A stretch of DNA of 64,000 nucleotides, taken from the NCBI GenBank assembly GCA_937899415.1, contig CALBPI010000058.1:1-64000 (forward strand). The letters are read 5' to 3'. A model generated the notes under the pieces. The model ran no database searches and was not told the origin of the DNA. It was given only the letters and a program-made list of their open reading frames with translations. This DNA is from an uncultured Gammaproteobacteria bacterium. Its GTDB lineage: Bacteria > Pseudomonadota > Gammaproteobacteria > Steroidobacterales > Woeseiaceae. The position numbers and the translations under genes were made by a program. Shown one piece after another: positions 28,129 through 38,495 of the stretch. Each line of letters opens with the position of its first letter. Position 1 is the first letter of the stretch.

Positions 28129-30015
28129 ATGAGCAACACATACAACGCCGCTGACATCGAGGTGCTCAGCGGCCTCGAGCCGGTGCGCCGACGGCCGGGC
28201 ATGTACACGGATACGGTGCGCCCCAACCACCTGGCCCACGAGGTCATCGACAACAGCGTCGACGAGGCACTGGCCGGGCACTGCAAGCGAATCGACGTCA
28301 CGGTGCATGACGATGGTTCGTTGTCCGTATCGGACGACGGCCGCGGCATGCCCGTCGATATTCACCCCAAGGAGAAGATGCCCGGGGTGGAGCTCATCCT
28401 CACGAAGCTGCACGCGGGCGGTAAATTCTCGAACAAGAACTACCAGTACTCGGGCGGCCTGCACGGCGTCGGCGTCTCCGTGGTCAATGCGCTCTCGGCG
28501 CAGCTCGAAGTCTGGATCAAGCGCGGCGGGCAGGAGTACAACATCTCGTTCCGCGGCGGGAAGCGCTCGAGCATGCTCGAGGCCGTCGGTAAAGTCGGCA
28601 AGGCCAACACGGGCACGACGCTCCGTTTCTGGCCCGATGCGCAGTATTTTGATTCCGCGAAGTTTTCCATCCCGCGCCTGCGGCACGCACTGCGCGCGAA
28701 GGCCGTGCTGTGCCCGGGCCTGGCCATCTCGCTCACGATCGAGAAGACCAAAGAGACCGAGACCTGGCTCTACGAAGGCGGCCTCGAGGAATACCTGGTT
28801 GAGGCCTGTGCAGGTGCCACGCTGTTGCCCGAGCGCCCGTTCTCGGGCGCCGTCAGTGACGAACACCATGCCGCCGACTGGGCGCTGGCCTGGCTCGCCG
28901 ACGAGTCGCCGATCGTCGGTGAAAGCTACGTCAACCTGATTCCCACGGCGCAGGGCGGAACCCACGTCAACGGTCTGCGCACGGGCCTCACCGAGGCCAT
29001 TCGCGACTTCTGCGAGTTTCGCAGCATCCTGCCGCGTGGCGTCAAACTCGCGCCCGACGACGTCTGGGACCGCGTGAGCTTCGTGCTTTCGATCAAACTC
29101 GAAGACCCGCAGTTCTCGGGGCAAACCAAGGAACGCTTGTCGACGCGCGAGGCCGCGGCCTACGTGACGGGCATCATCCGCGACGCGTTCTCGCTCTGGC
29201 TCAACCAGCACCCCGACACGGGTGAGCAGATCGCGCAGCTGGCCATCGCGCGCGCCCAGCACCGGCTGCGCGCGGCGAAAAAGGTTGTCCGCAAGAAAAT
29301 CGTCGCGGGTCCGGCGCTGCCCGGAAAGCTGGCGGACTGCTCCTGTGAAGAGCCTGAGCGCAGCGAGCTGTTTCTCGTCGAGGGTGACTCGGCGGGCGGC
29401 TCGGCCAAGCAGGCGCGCAACCGGGACACCCAGGCGATCATGCCGCTGCGCGGCAAAATTCTGAATACCTGGGAGGTCGACACGACCGAGATCCTGGGCT
29501 CGCAGGAAGTGCACGACATCTCGATCGCGCTGGGCGTTGACCCGGGTAATCCCGATCTCGATGCGCTGCGCTATCACAAGGTCTGCATTCTCGCCGACGC
29601 CGACTCGGACGGTGCGCATATTGCGACCTTGCTCTGTGCCTTGTTCCTGCGCCACTTTCGAAAGCTCGTGGAGGCCGGCCACGTCTACGTCGCGATGCCA
29701 CCGCTGTACCGCGTCGATGTAGGCAAAGACGTGCATTACGCGCTTGACGACGCGGAGCGCGACGCGATTATCGACACGCTGCCCGCGGACAAGCGGCGCA
29801 ACAAGATCACGGTGACGCGCTTCAAAGGGCTCGGTGAAATGAGCCCGCCGCAACTGCGCGAGACCACCATGAACCCCGACACGCGCCGGCTCGTGCAGCT
29901 GACGATTACGGGCGCCAACAACACCGACCAGACGCTGGACATGCTGTTGTCGAAAAAGCGCGCAGCAGATCGCCGCGCCTGGCTCGAGGCGAGCGGCAAC
30001 CTGGCAACCCTGTGA
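28129..30015 (+). CDS. parE: DNA topoisomerase IV subunit B
   Basis: The ATPase subunit of topoisomerase IV, which decatenates daughter chromosomes. The 628-residue product shows GLEPVRRRPGMYT, the GHKL ATPase sites (DNSVDEALAGH, VSDDGRGMPVD, YSGGLHGVGVSVVNALS) and the TOPRIM motifs ELFLVEGDSAGGSAKQ, MPLRGKILN and ADADSDGAHI. The length fits ParE rather than GyrB. parC follows 32 bases later. Confidence 0.97.
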   Translation: MSNTYNAADIEVLSGLEPVRRRPGMYTDTVRPNHLAHEVIDNSVDEALAGHCKRIDVTVHDDGSLSVSDDGRGMPVDIHPKEKMPGVELILTKLHAGGKFSNKNYQYSGGLHGVGVSVVNALSAQLEVWIKRGGQEYNISFRGGKRSSMLEAVGKVGKANTGTTLRFWPDAQYFDSAKFSIPRLRHALRAKAVLCPGLAISLTIEKTKETETWLYEGGLEEYLVEACAGATLLPERPFSGAVSDEHHAADWALAWLADESPIVGESYVNLIPTAQGGTHVNGLRTGLTEAIRDFCEFRSILPRGVKLAPDDVWDRVSFVLSIKLEDPQFSGQTKERLSTREAAAYVTGIIRDAFSLWLNQHPDTGEQIAQLAIARAQHRLRAAKKVVRKKIVAGPALPGKLADCSCEEPERSELFLVEGDSAGGSAKQARNRDTQAIMPLRGKILNTWEVDTTEILGSQEVHDISIALGVDPGNPDLDALRYHKVCILADADSDGAHIATLLCALFLRHFRKLVEAGHVYVAMPPLYRVDVGKDVHYALDDAERDAIIDTLPADKRRNKITVTRFKGLGEMSPPQLRETTMNPDTRRLVQLTITGANNTDQTLDMLLSKKRAADRRAWLEASGNLATL

Positions 30016-30047
30016 GTGCGGCTGACCAGGCCGTGCAGGACTGATTC

Positions 30048-32291
30048 ATGCAAAACGAGCTGAACCTCGAGGGCATCGAGAAACTCTCGCTGCGCGACTA
30101 CACCGAAAAGGCATACCTCGACTACTCGATGTACGTCATTCTCGATCGCGCGTTGCCCAACATCGGCGACGGGCTCAAGCCTGTGCAACGCCGCATCATT
30201 TATGCGATGAGCGAGTTGTCTCTGGGCGCCAACGCCAAGCCCAAGAAGTCGGCGCGCACCGTGGGTGATGTGATCGGCAAGTTTCACCCGCACGGCGACT
30301 CGGCCTGCTATGAAGCCATGGTGCTCATGGCGCAGGACTTCAGTTACCGCTATCCCGTTATCGACGGGCAGGGCAACTGGGGCTCGCCCGACGATCCCAA
30401 ATCGTTCGCGGCGATGCGCTACACCGAAGCCAAGCTGCGTCCCTATGCAGCCTCGCTGCTGTCCGAGCTCGGTCTGGGCACCGTCGACTGGCAGCCCAAC
30501 TTCGACGGGACACTCAAGGAACCGGTGGTGCTGCCCGCGCGGTTGCCGAACCTGCTGCTCAACGGCACGCAGGGGATTGCCGTCGGTATGTCGACCGACG
30601 TACCGCCGCACAACCTGCGCGAAGTGGCAGCTGCGCTCATTCACCTGCTGGACAAGCCCAAGGCTACGGTGGCCGATCTTCTGAAACACATCAGCGGTCC
30701 CGACTTTCCGACGGGTGGCGAGCTGATCTCCACTGCCAGCGAAATCCAGGCGGTCTACGAAACGGGCAACGGCACGCTGCGCGCCCGCGCCACGTGGTTG
30801 AAAGAGGGTGACGACATCGTCATTACGGAGCTGCCGTTCCAGACTTCAGGTGCCAAGGTGATCGAACAGATCGCAAGCCAGATGCGTGCGAAGAAACTAC
30901 CCATGGTCGAGCACCTGCGTGATGAGTCCGACCACGAGGCACCCGTGCGACTCGTGATCACGCCCAAGCGGCGTACCGACGTCGATACGCTGATGTCGCA
31001 CCTGTTTGCGACGACAGGCCTCGAGCGCACGTTGCGCGTCAATCTCAACGTGATTGGCCTCAAGGGCACGCCGCACGTCTTTGATTTGCGAAGCCTGCTC
31101 AAGGAGTGGCTGGCGTTCCGCAAGGCCACCGTGGTGCGACGCCTCGAGCACCGGCTCGCCAAGGTGGACGAGCGGCTGCATATCCTCGAGGGCTTGCTCG
31201 CGGCTTATCTCAATATCGATGAGGTCATCCGCATCATCCGTGAGGCCGACGATCCCAAGGCCGACCTCATAGCGGCGTTCAGACTCTCCGAGCGTCAGGC
31301 TGAGGCCATTCTCAATCTGCGCCTGCGCAACCTCGCGAAACTCGAGGAGATCAAGATCCGCGGTGAACAGGATGAGTTGGCGACCGAGAAAGCAGATATC
31401 GAAAAACTGCTGGGCAGCGATGCGCGACTCAAGACGCTCATGAAGAAAGAGATCTCGGCCGACGCCGAAGAGTACGGTGACGATCGACGCACGCGCATCA
31501 TCGAGCGCGAGCCCGGCAGGGCGCTGGACGAAACGGCGCTTGTCGCGAGTGAACCGGTGACGGTTGTGCTGTCGCAGCGGGGCTGGGCGCGCACGGCCAA
31601 GGGTCACGAGATCGATCCGCGTGCGCTCAACTACAAGTCGGGCGACGACTACCTGTCATCGGCGCGCGGAAAGAGCAATCAGACGGCGCTGTTTGTGGAC
31701 TCGACGGGCCGCGTCTACAGCCTCATAGCGCACGTGCTGCCGTCGGCGCGTGGGCAGGGCGAGCCGCTGTCGGGTCACTTCAATCCGCCCGATGGCGCGA
31801 CGTTCCGCGGTGTGATGTTCGGCGACCCCAAAGACCGCTGGGTCGTGGCGACAAGCGCGGGCTACGGGTTCGTCGTACAGGCGGAGGCGCTCGCGAGTCG
31901 CGCGAAGGCGGGCAAGGCCATGCTCACGGTGCGTGGCGACGCGCAGGTGCTTGTGCCTTCGCCGACGCAGTGGCTCGAGGGCGAACTGGTGGCGGCCGTG
32001 AGCAACATCGGCCGCCTGTTGCTGTTTGATCTTGACGATCTGCCTGAGCTCGCCCGCGGCAAGGGCAACAAGCTCATGGATATTCCCAAACGCAAGTTCG
32101 AGTCCGGCGAAGAGTGGATGGTCGCCATGGTCGCGATCCCTGCGGACGGGAGTCTCGTCGTGCACTGCGGGGATCGTCACATGACGCTGAAGCCCGCCGA
32201 TCTCGAACGCTACATCGGCACGCGGGGCAACCGCGGCCAGATGCTGTCGCGTAACTACCGAAAGGTGGATCGGCTCTCCGTCGCGGAGTAA
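30048..32291 (+). CDS. parC: DNA topoisomerase IV subunit A
   Basis: The breakage-reunion subunit. The 747-residue product shows [20 protein letters not shown], the quinolone-resistance region around [17 protein letters not shown], and the catalytic Tyr in [11 protein letters not shown]. The Ser in HGDSACYE is the wild-type residue at the main quinolone position. The C-terminal beta-pinwheel domain begins after about residue 490 and is short, as expected for ParC. Confidence 0.97.
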   Translation: MQNELNLEGIEKLSLRDYTEKAYLDYSMYVILDRALPNIGDGLKPVQRRIIYAMSELSLGANAKPKKSARTVGDVIGKFHPHGDSACYEAMVLMAQDFSYRYPVIDGQGNWGSPDDPKSFAAMRYTEAKLRPYAASLLSELGLGTVDWQPNFDGTLKEPVVLPARLPNLLLNGTQGIAVGMSTDVPPHNLREVAAALIHLLDKPKATVADLLKHISGPDFPTGGELISTASEIQAVYETGNGTLRARATWLKEGDDIVITELPFQTSGAKVIEQIASQMRAKKLPMVEHLRDESDHEAPVRLVITPKRRTDVDTLMSHLFATTGLERTLRVNLNVIGLKGTPHVFDLRSLLKEWLAFRKATVVRRLEHRLAKVDERLHILEGLLAAYLNIDEVIRIIREADDPKADLIAAFRLSERQAEAILNLRLRNLAKLEEIKIRGEQDELATEKADIEKLLGSDARLKTLMKKEISADAEEYGDDRRTRIIEREPGRALDETALVASEPVTVVLSQRGWARTAKGHEIDPRALNYKSGDDYLSSARGKSNQTALFVDSTGRVYSLIAHVLPSARGQGEPLSGHFNPPDGATFRGVMFGDPKDRWVVATSAGYGFVVQAEALASRAKAGKAMLTVRGDAQVLVPSPTQWLEGELVAAVSNIGRLLLFDLDDLPELARGKGNKLMDIPKRKFESGEEWMVAMVAIPADGSLVVHCGDRHMTLKPADLERYIGTRGNRGQMLSRNYRKVDRLSVAE

Positions 32292-32300
32292 GCGCGGCCC

Positions 32301-34106
32301 TCAGGCCTGCTTTTTACGCGCCCGGTCTTCGATGTCGACGTCGAGGTCGTCGCCCAGTTCGCCACGAAGGGCTTCGGCGCTGGCATCCAGGATCGCGGAC
32401 GCGGAGCGAATGTCGAGATCGAGGTCCAGCGTTGGCATGGCCTCCGTCTCGGCAATCGTATCGTCGGGCTGACCGACGTAGCGCGCTTCGGTGGCATCGT
32501 GGAACCCGGCCGTCTCTTCGAGGGGCATTTCCACAGTGTCTTCGGACCCCTGGTATCCGTGCATCTCGATCGTGACGTCATGCTCCGGTTCGCCGCCGCT
32601 CTCGAGCGCCCGCCGTGCCGTTTCCATTTCGATCTGTTGCGTCCGCGTCAGCTCGGCCTCGTAGTCGGCTTCGAGCATCTGCTGCGTTTGATCGTCGAGG
32701 TCGGGCGCGAGCGCTTCGAACTCGTAAGAGGTCAGCGTGCCTACCTGGATGTCAGCACTGGTGGTCTTGGGAGACAGGTGCTTCACGGGTATGTCCGGTC
32801 GCTGGGTCTCCGCCGTGTGGAAGGTGAAGTCGCCTGCGCTGTCTTCGACCACCGATTCCGGCGCTTCAAACAGCTCTGAGGTCAGCGGCGGCGGCGGTGC
32901 AACGGGGGTGGGTGTCGACGGAATGGGCGCCTGCACTGCAGGCAGCCGGTGGCGCGACGGGGTCGGGTGCGGCAGTTGCTCGGTTTCCGGCAGCGCCGTG
33001 CGCGCGGCGCTAATTGGATCGACGTCGACCACGGCGCGCTTCTGCGGCTTGCGCCGCGGCCACAGCGTGAAGACGACCAGCGCGATTAGCATGCCGGCGC
33101 CCAGTCCGAGCAGACGCTCGGTCCAACTCGTCTGCGGGGCGGCTTCGATGAGGTCGGGCAATGGTGCCACCGCAGTCGCGTCAGCCGCAGCTTCGACGGG
33201 GGTCTGTTGTTTGTCAGCAAAAGGGCTGCCGGCGTCTGCACCAGAAGCGCGTCCCGCGGCGGCATCGCCGACGACATTGAGTAGACGATCGGTCTGGGAA
33301 CGCGTGGTCGTCGTCGGTTCGGTCACAGGCGTTGCGGCAACGGGCGCGGGCTCGACCACAACGGGCGCGGAGGCCTCAGGGGGTATCTCGACCGTCACGG
33401 TGCGTTCGTCCACCGGTGGTGCAACCGGTGCGATCTGCGTGGGTGTATCGGTGACGGGCAGGCGCAGGACGGCGCCCGCAATCAGGCGGTCGGGATCATT
33501 GTCGATGAACGCCTGGGGGTTCGCGGCGACGATGGCATCGACGACGGGCCAGTAGCTCTGCCCGCTGGGCGTCAGTGTGGCAGCAATGGCCGATACCGTG
33601 TCACCGGTTTGCACCTGGTAGCGACTCGCGTTTGTGAGTGCCTCAAACGGTTCCCGCCGCTCGGGCGCACGTGGCGCGGGCGCGTTACGTCGCGTTGCGC
33701 GCGTCGGTAAGACACTGGCCGGTCGTGCGGCGTCGCGTGTGGCGGGGTTGAGGAACAGTGTGTAGCTGCGTGACAACCGCGCCACACCGGGGCAGGAGAC
33801 GGTGACCGCAAGCTCGAGCATGGGCTCGGTCACGATGCGCGGCGTCGAGATCACGAGGCCGCCCGGCAGTTGCCGCTGACCCGGGGCGCGCAACGTGCTC
33901 CCCAGCGGCCCGATACGTGCCGAGACACAGCCTTCGGGTAAGGGGGTTTGCGCCTGGACCGGGATTTCGACGAGCAATCGCTCACCGAGCGCGGAGCGGA
34001 CGTTGGGTTCGCCAATCTCCAGCGCCGACGCGGACAGTGACAGACCGCCCAGGGCGACAATCACGGCGATGCGCAGTGTATTCAGGCGTTTATGCTCGCG
34101 CTTCAA
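32301..34106 (-). CDS. FimV-like LysM protein (paralogue lacking the C-terminal TPR)
   Basis: A 601-residue inner-membrane protein. A signal or anchor segment (residues 12-28) is followed by the FimV N-terminal domain, EIGEPNVRSALGERLLVEIPVQ. A LysM domain lies at about 163-220 (RYQVQTGDTVSAIAATL, IVAANPQAFIDND, IAGAVLRLP). A Pro/Thr-rich stretch leads to a membrane segment at about 331-348, followed by Arg/Lys, and an acidic cytoplasmic tail. The tail ends in Lys-Lys-Gln-Ala and lacks the TPR-like FimV C-terminus seen in the other copy at 43752. FimV proteins organise the cell pole and type IV pili. It lies 76 bases after the FimX-like gene on the same strand. Confidence 0.82.
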   Translation of the reverse strand: MKREHKRLNTLRIAVIVALGGLSLSASALEIGEPNVRSALGERLLVEIPVQAQTPLPEGCVSARIGPLGSTLRAPGQRQLPGGLVISTPRIVTEPMLELAVTVSCPGVARLSRSYTLFLNPATRDAARPASVLPTRATRRNAPAPRAPERREPFEALTNASRYQVQTGDTVSAIAATLTPSGQSYWPVVDAIVAANPQAFIDNDPDRLIAGAVLRLPVTDTPTQIAPVAPPVDERTVTVEIPPEASAPVVVEPAPVAATPVTEPTTTTRSQTDRLLNVVGDAAAGRASGADAGSPFADKQQTPVEAAADATAVAPLPDLIEAAPQTSWTERLLGLGAGMLIALVVFTLWPRRKPQKRAVVDVDPISAARTALPETEQLPHPTPSRHRLPAVQAPIPSTPTPVAPPPPLTSELFEAPESVVEDSAGDFTFHTAETQRPDIPVKHLSPKTTSADIQVGTLTSYEFEALAPDLDDQTQQMLEADYEAELTRTQQIEMETARRALESGGEPEHDVTIEMHGYQGSEDTVEMPLEETAGFHDATEARYVGQPDDTIAETEAMPTLDLDLDIRSASAILDASAEALRGELGDDLDVDIEDRARKKQA

Positions 34107-34182
34107 GCCAGGACTCCCTCTCCAGCACCGCGATCAGCAGGGAATCGCGGTTATTGGGCGCGTTTTAGCACTTCTGCGGGGG

Positions 34183-36237
34183 TCAGGCTGTGTCCTGGAG
34201 CACAACTTCGGGTTCTTGTACGTAATGCCCCTGCATGAAGCTGATGCCAAGCTGCCAGAGCGCCGCCATGGTGTTGGCGTCCTGCACCTTCTCGGCCACC
34301 GTGCGCACGCCGCGCGACCGTGCCGCTTCGACAATCTGGCCCGTGGCTGTGTGCGCGTCACTGTCCGTGGACAGGTTCGTGATCAGCGCGCCGTCGATCT
34401 TCGCAAAGTCGAGCGGAATGCCATTGACGAGCTTTACCGACTGCGGCGAGTTGCCGACGTGCTCCAGCGCAAACTGGCAACCCATGGCGCGAACGGCGGC
34501 GGCCGTCTGCATGACGGCCTTGAGGTAATTGAGCGCCACTTCCTCGGTCACCTGGAAGCAGAGTGACTTCGAACTGACGTCTGATTTCGCAACGATGGTC
34601 TTGAGCCAGGGCGCGAACGAGCGGTCGGTGACGGACTGCTCCGAGATCCGAACGAACAGCAGGTCGGGTCGCTGTTCACGACTCATGGCGATCGAGGCGC
34701 CGATAACCCAGCGGTCGAGCGCCTGCATCATGTTGTTACGACGCGCCGCCGGCAGGAACTCGCTGGGCGCTATCGTCTCACCTTGTTCGTCAACGAGCCG
34801 CATGAGAATGTCGAAGACGCCGGCCGCCTCGCCATCGAGCGCCGCAATGGGCTGCTTGAGCAGGCGGAAGCGGTTTTCCTTGAGCGCTGCCGTCAGGCGC
34901 TTGGCCCAGAGCGCGTCGTGATTGCGGATCCGCGTGTCTTCGTCACTGGTTTCTGCGATCCGCACCGAGCCGCGGCCGTCTTCGCGCGCCGCCGTGTAGG
35001 TTTTCTCCGCGGCCTCGACGAGGGCTGGTACCGAATCGATGAGCTCGCCATAAGCGGCGATGCCCACGCTGCAGGTGAGTGTGATCGTGCGGTCGCCCAC
35101 CTCAAAGTGCTGGTCGGCCACGAGTGCTGCAAACTTCTCTGCCCAGACACGCGCTTCGCTGTCGGTGGCGCGCTCCATAAGTATCGTGAATGCGGTGCCC
35201 TCGAAGCGCCCGGGAATGTCACCCTTGACCACGCAACGGCGCAGCAGCTCGGCAAACTCAGCGATCACGTCTTCGGAGTCGATGACACCGAGCTCGCGGC
35301 GGACGTCTTTGAAGTTGTCGATGCGAATCCAGGCGAGCATGCGCACGCCGGCGTCGAGATTCTCGGCAACACGCTGGCCGACAAGCTTCAGGAAATGCTT
35401 ACGGTGGTAGAGGAAGGTGCTCTGGTCCTTGGTCATCGCGTCGCGCATGAGCGACGAGACGCGCTTGTCCTCTTTTTCTTCGGGTTTGACGGCCACACGC
35501 ACTGCGGGCTCGCCGTCGTATTGGGCCGCCGTGAGCAACAATGTGAGGTCGATGTTCTGGCCGCCCACTTTGACGGCTTTGACGTCCAGCGGCTCGTCTT
35601 TCCATTTTCCGCGTGAGATCGCTTTCAGCGCGCCCTTGATGGCGCTCTGGCTGCGTGGTGCGATGGCATCCATAAGCGGCAACGCAACACAGTCGTCGTC
35701 GTCTTCGTAGCCGAACAACTCGAGCCAGGCCTTGTTGGTTTCAACAATGATGCCTTCCTGCACATGCGCGATGGCGTCGGGCACGTTGTCCATGAGCGTC
35801 GTGAACTGCTGCTGGATGGTGGCAACGTTGCTGCGGGAGCTTGCGACCTGGCTGTAGAGCGTCTGCAGGTCGAGTTCGCGTTTGAGCGTGGCGGTCAGAC
35901 GGACGGTGTTTTCGAGGGTGACGAGATCCGCGGCGCCCGCGTCGATGGCGGCGCTGACAGAAGCCTCGTCGAACGACGCACCGACGGCGACGACCGCGGC
36001 GCGGCACTCGCGTTTGCGCGCCATGGCGACGGTCTGTCCGACGTCGGGTAGCGCTTCACCGATTCGCATCACCACGAGGTCGGTGTCGGCGCTGACTTGC
36101 TTGGCAAAACTATCGCCGTCCCGCACCCACTGGCAGCGGGCTGCGAAGCCTGCACGGCGCAAGGTCTGGTTGAGTGCCTCGACGTCATCTTCGGTCTCGG
36201 TGACAACGATGACGGATGCGTTTCGCGGCTGGCTCAA
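34183..36237 (-). CDS. FimX-like protein: receiver-like, PAS, degenerate GGDEF and degenerate EAL domains
   Basis: 684 residues from a TTG start at 36237 with TTGGAG 7 bases upstream; the frame is open to 36399 and an ATG at 36270 is also possible. Order: receiver-like region (SVIVVTETEDDVEALNQ, no phospho-Asp pattern), PAS (about 150-260, NVPDAIAHVQEGIIVETNKAW), GGDEF with the active site replaced (PGRFEGTAFTIL, about 342) and EAL with FDILMRL in place of the FEALLR motif. In the EAL domain the metal Asp pair reads EHVG and the Asn of VNLS reads VRIS, so phosphodiesterase activity is unlikely. The same architecture and decay are known for FimX, a c-di-GMP receptor for type IV pili. Confidence 0.83.
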   Translation of the reverse strand: MSQPRNASVIVVTETEDDVEALNQTLRRAGFAARCQWVRDGDSFAKQVSADTDLVVMRIGEALPDVGQTVAMARKRECRAAVVAVGASFDEASVSAAIDAGAADLVTLENTVRLTATLKRELDLQTLYSQVASSRSNVATIQQQFTTLMDNVPDAIAHVQEGIIVETNKAWLELFGYEDDDDCVALPLMDAIAPRSQSAIKGALKAISRGKWKDEPLDVKAVKVGGQNIDLTLLLTAAQYDGEPAVRVAVKPEEKEDKRVSSLMRDAMTKDQSTFLYHRKHFLKLVGQRVAENLDAGVRMLAWIRIDNFKDVRRELGVIDSEDVIAEFAELLRRCVVKGDIPGRFEGTAFTILMERATDSEARVWAEKFAALVADQHFEVGDRTITLTCSVGIAAYGELIDSVPALVEAAEKTYTAAREDGRGSVRIAETSDEDTRIRNHDALWAKRLTAALKENRFRLLKQPIAALDGEAAGVFDILMRLVDEQGETIAPSEFLPAARRNNMMQALDRWVIGASIAMSREQRPDLLFVRISEQSVTDRSFAPWLKTIVAKSDVSSKSLCFQVTEEVALNYLKAVMQTAAAVRAMGCQFALEHVGNSPQSVKLVNGIPLDFAKIDGALITNLSTDSDAHTATGQIVEAARSRGVRTVAEKVQDANTMAALWQLGISFMQGHYVQEPEVVLQDTA

Positions 36238-36467
36238 GGCGACTCCAAAAGTATTCCCTCTGCGCAACATCTGGTCGTGTTGCGTCAAACCTGATGGTAG
36301 TACAGCGGCTGCGCCCGGCGCGGATCCGGACCGCAAAACCGTGACGCAGTTCGCGCCCCATTTAGCGACGACGGTCACAGATTCTTGAGAATGGGCCAAA
36401 AATCGATGACTTTCGGCCCGCGCGGCAGCGGGGTACCATGAGCCGCGTTTCGACTGAGCGATCCCTT

Positions 36468-37037
36468 ATGGCGTCCTACAACACCAACGAATTCAAAGGC
36501 GGACTCAAGATCATGCTCGACGGTGACCCCTACACCATCGTTGAGAACGAGTTCGTAAAACCTGGCAAGGGGCAGGCCTTCAATCGCGTCAAGGTCCGCA
36601 ACTTAAAGACGGGCAAAGTGCTCGACAAGACGTTCAAGTCCGGCGAGTCCGTCGAAGCGGCCGACGTGCACGAGACGGACATGCAGTTTCTCTACTCGGA
36701 CGGCGAGTTCTGGCACTTCATGATGCCCGATACGTTTGAACAGTACGCCGCACCTGAAGCGGCAGTGACCGACGCAGCACCCTGGCTCAAAGGCGAGGAC
36801 GTGTGTGCCGTGACGCTCTGGAACAACGCACCGCTGTCCGTGGCACCACCCAACTTCGTTGAATTGACGATTACGGAAACGGACCCGGGTTTGCGCGGCG
36901 ATACCGCCCAGGGCGGTGTGAAGCCGGCGAAGCTCGAGACGGGCGCCACCGTGCGCGTCCCGTTGTTCCTCGAAGAGGGTGAGGTCATCCGTGTCGACAC
37001 GCGCTCCGGTGAGTACGTGTCGCGCGTGAAAGACTGA
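36468..37037 (+). CDS. efp: Elongation factor P
   Basis: EF-P relieves ribosome stalling at polyproline. The 189-residue product starts [19 protein letters not shown] and has the modified lysine in the loop [10 protein letters not shown] (Lys34), the form lysylated by EpmA in gammaproteobacteria. The three beta-barrel domains are complete, ending [10 protein letters not shown] chose ATG 36468 over the ATG at 36438 on family length. epmA is only 0.5 kb away on the opposite strand; epmB is not in the window. Confidence 0.96.
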   Translation: MASYNTNEFKGGLKIMLDGDPYTIVENEFVKPGKGQAFNRVKVRNLKTGKVLDKTFKSGESVEAADVHETDMQFLYSDGEFWHFMMPDTFEQYAAPEAAVTDAAPWLKGEDVCAVTLWNNAPLSVAPPNFVELTITETDPGLRGDTAQGGVKPAKLETGATVRVPLFLEEGEVIRVDTRSGEYVSRVKD

Positions 37038-37044
37038 GCGCGCG

Positions 37045-37536
37045 CTAACCGGGTGCCAGGGCGTGGGCGAGTTCGCCTTCGGCCAATACCTGCTCGAAGC
37101 GCTGCGCCATCGCCACGATCCCCGTTTCATCCTCGGCGCCAAAGCGCGCCTTCTCGGGGCTGTCGATATCGAGTACGCCGATGAGCGCGCCGTTCCGGTA
37201 CAAGGGCACCACGATCTCAGAATTGCTGGCCGCGTCGCAGGCGATGTGACCGGGGAAGGCGTGCACATCGTCCACGCGCTGCACGTCGCCGCTGGCCGCG
37301 GCCGTGCCGCACACGCCGCTACCGACGGGGATTCGTACGCAGGCCGCCAGACCCTGAAACGGGCCGAGCACGAGCTCGCCATCGCGCAGGACATAGAGGC
37401 CCGCCCAGTTCACGGCCTCCAGCTCCTGGTAGAGCAGCGCGCATAGGTTTGCAATGTTGGCGAGCGCGTCTGGCTCACCGGCAATCAGTGCATCCGCCTG
37501 TTGCAGTAGCAAGGTGTAGTCGGTGTCGTAGCTCAT
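37045..37536 (-). CDS. msrC: Free methionine-R-sulfoxide reductase (GAF domain)
   Basis: A 163-residue single GAF domain protein that reduces free methionine-R-sulfoxide. The three redox cysteines of the family are visible: GLAACVRIPVGSGVCGTAA (two) and HAFPGHIACDAASNSEIVVP (third). NWAGLYVLRDGELVLGPFQG is the usual N-terminal part. It is the last gene of a minus-strand run and overlaps epmA by 4 bases. Confidence 0.93.
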   Translation of the reverse strand: MSYDTDYTLLLQQADALIAGEPDALANIANLCALLYQELEAVNWAGLYVLRDGELVLGPFQGLAACVRIPVGSGVCGTAAASGDVQRVDDVHAFPGHIACDAASNSEIVVPLYRNGALIGVLDIDSPEKARFGAEDETGIVAMAQRFEQVLAEGELAHALAPG

Positions 37537-38495
37537 GTTGAGAATGCCTTTCCATGGGGGAAGCTCGTGACGGCCTGGATTGTGTCGCTGTGGGCAGCCC
37601 GCATAACAAGGCGGTCAAAACCCAGCGCCACGCCCGCACAGTCCGGCAGACCATGTGCCAAAGCTGCCAGAAACTTCTCGTCGAGTGGTCGGAGCGTTTG
37701 CTCACGGTCGCGCCGCTTCGCCTGATCCGTATCGAACCGCTGTCGTTGCGCGACGGCGTCTGTGAGTTCGACAAAGCCGTTGGCCAGTTCCACGGCGCCG
37801 TGAAATATCTCGAAGCGCAATGCATAACCGGAGGCGGCGTCGATACGCGCCAGAGCCGCTTGTGAAGCCGGGTAGTGTGTAATCACGGTGAGCCCGCGAT
37901 CAGCGAATCCGGGCGCCACCTCGCAGGCGAACAGGTAGTCGAGCAACGCGTCGCGGTCGTTCGCGATGGCGGGTGCCACGGCGTCGCCGGCCGCTGCACG
38001 CAGCGCGGCGGTGTCCGAGGTCGAGTCCACACCGCAGCGCGCACGCAGGGCTTCGTCGTAACGCAGCCGGTGCGGCCCATCGGTGACCACCTCACCGAGC
38101 AGTGCACGAATCAATCCGACCGTGTCGTCCACGATGGCATCGAGGTCCATGCCGTGTCGGTACCACTCGAGCATCGTGAACTCGGGCTGATGACGGCGAC
38201 CGACTTCGCCGTCACGAAACACGGTGCAGATTTGGTAGATGTCGGGGAAGCCGGCCGCGAGTAGCCGCTTCATCGCGTACTCGGGCGACGTGTGCAGGTA
38301 GCGGGGACCGTCGAGCGCCACAACGGTGGCGGCAATACTCTCGATGTTGACGTCGGATACCGCCGCCGCTTCCAGCGCCGGTGTCGTCACCTCCAGCACG
38401 TCGCGATCAGCGAACCACTGCCGCGCCTGTGCCAGCAAGCGGGCACGCAGTCGGGCCACCTCCAGGGTGTGCCCCGGGCGCCAGTCGGTCGTCAC
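37533..38495 (-). CDS. epmA: EF-P--(R)-beta-lysine ligase EpmA
   Basis: EpmA (GenX/PoxA) is a truncated lysyl-tRNA synthetase homologue that attaches beta-lysine to EF-P. The 320-residue length fits, with no tRNA-binding domain. Class II motifs are LEVTTPALEAAAVSD, YLHTSPEYAMKRLLAAG, QICTVFRDGEVGRRHQPEFTM (motif 2) and LGFDRLVMRA (motif 3). It overlaps psd upstream and msrC downstream by 4 bases each. Its partner efp lies just beyond msrC, convergent. Confidence 0.96.
   Translation of the reverse strand: MTTDWRPGHTLEVARLRARLLAQARQWFADRDVLEVTTPALEAAAVSDVNIESIAATVVALDGPRYLHTSPEYAMKRLLAAGFPDIYQICTVFRDGEVGRRHQPEFTMLEWYRHGMDLDAIVDDTVGLIRALLGEVVTDGPHRLRYDEALRARCGVDSTSDTAALRAAAGDAVAPAIANDRDALLDYLFACEVAPGFADRGLTVITHYPASQAALARIDAASGYALRFEIFHGAVELANGFVELTDAVAQRQRFDTDQAKRRDREQTLRPLDEKFLAALAHGLPDCAGVALGFDRLVMRAAHSDTIQAVTSFPHGKAFST

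Noticed and set aside
28051-29853. 600-codon open frame opposite parE
   Set aside because: Same reason: Arg/His/Val-rich shadow of an intact, conserved gene.
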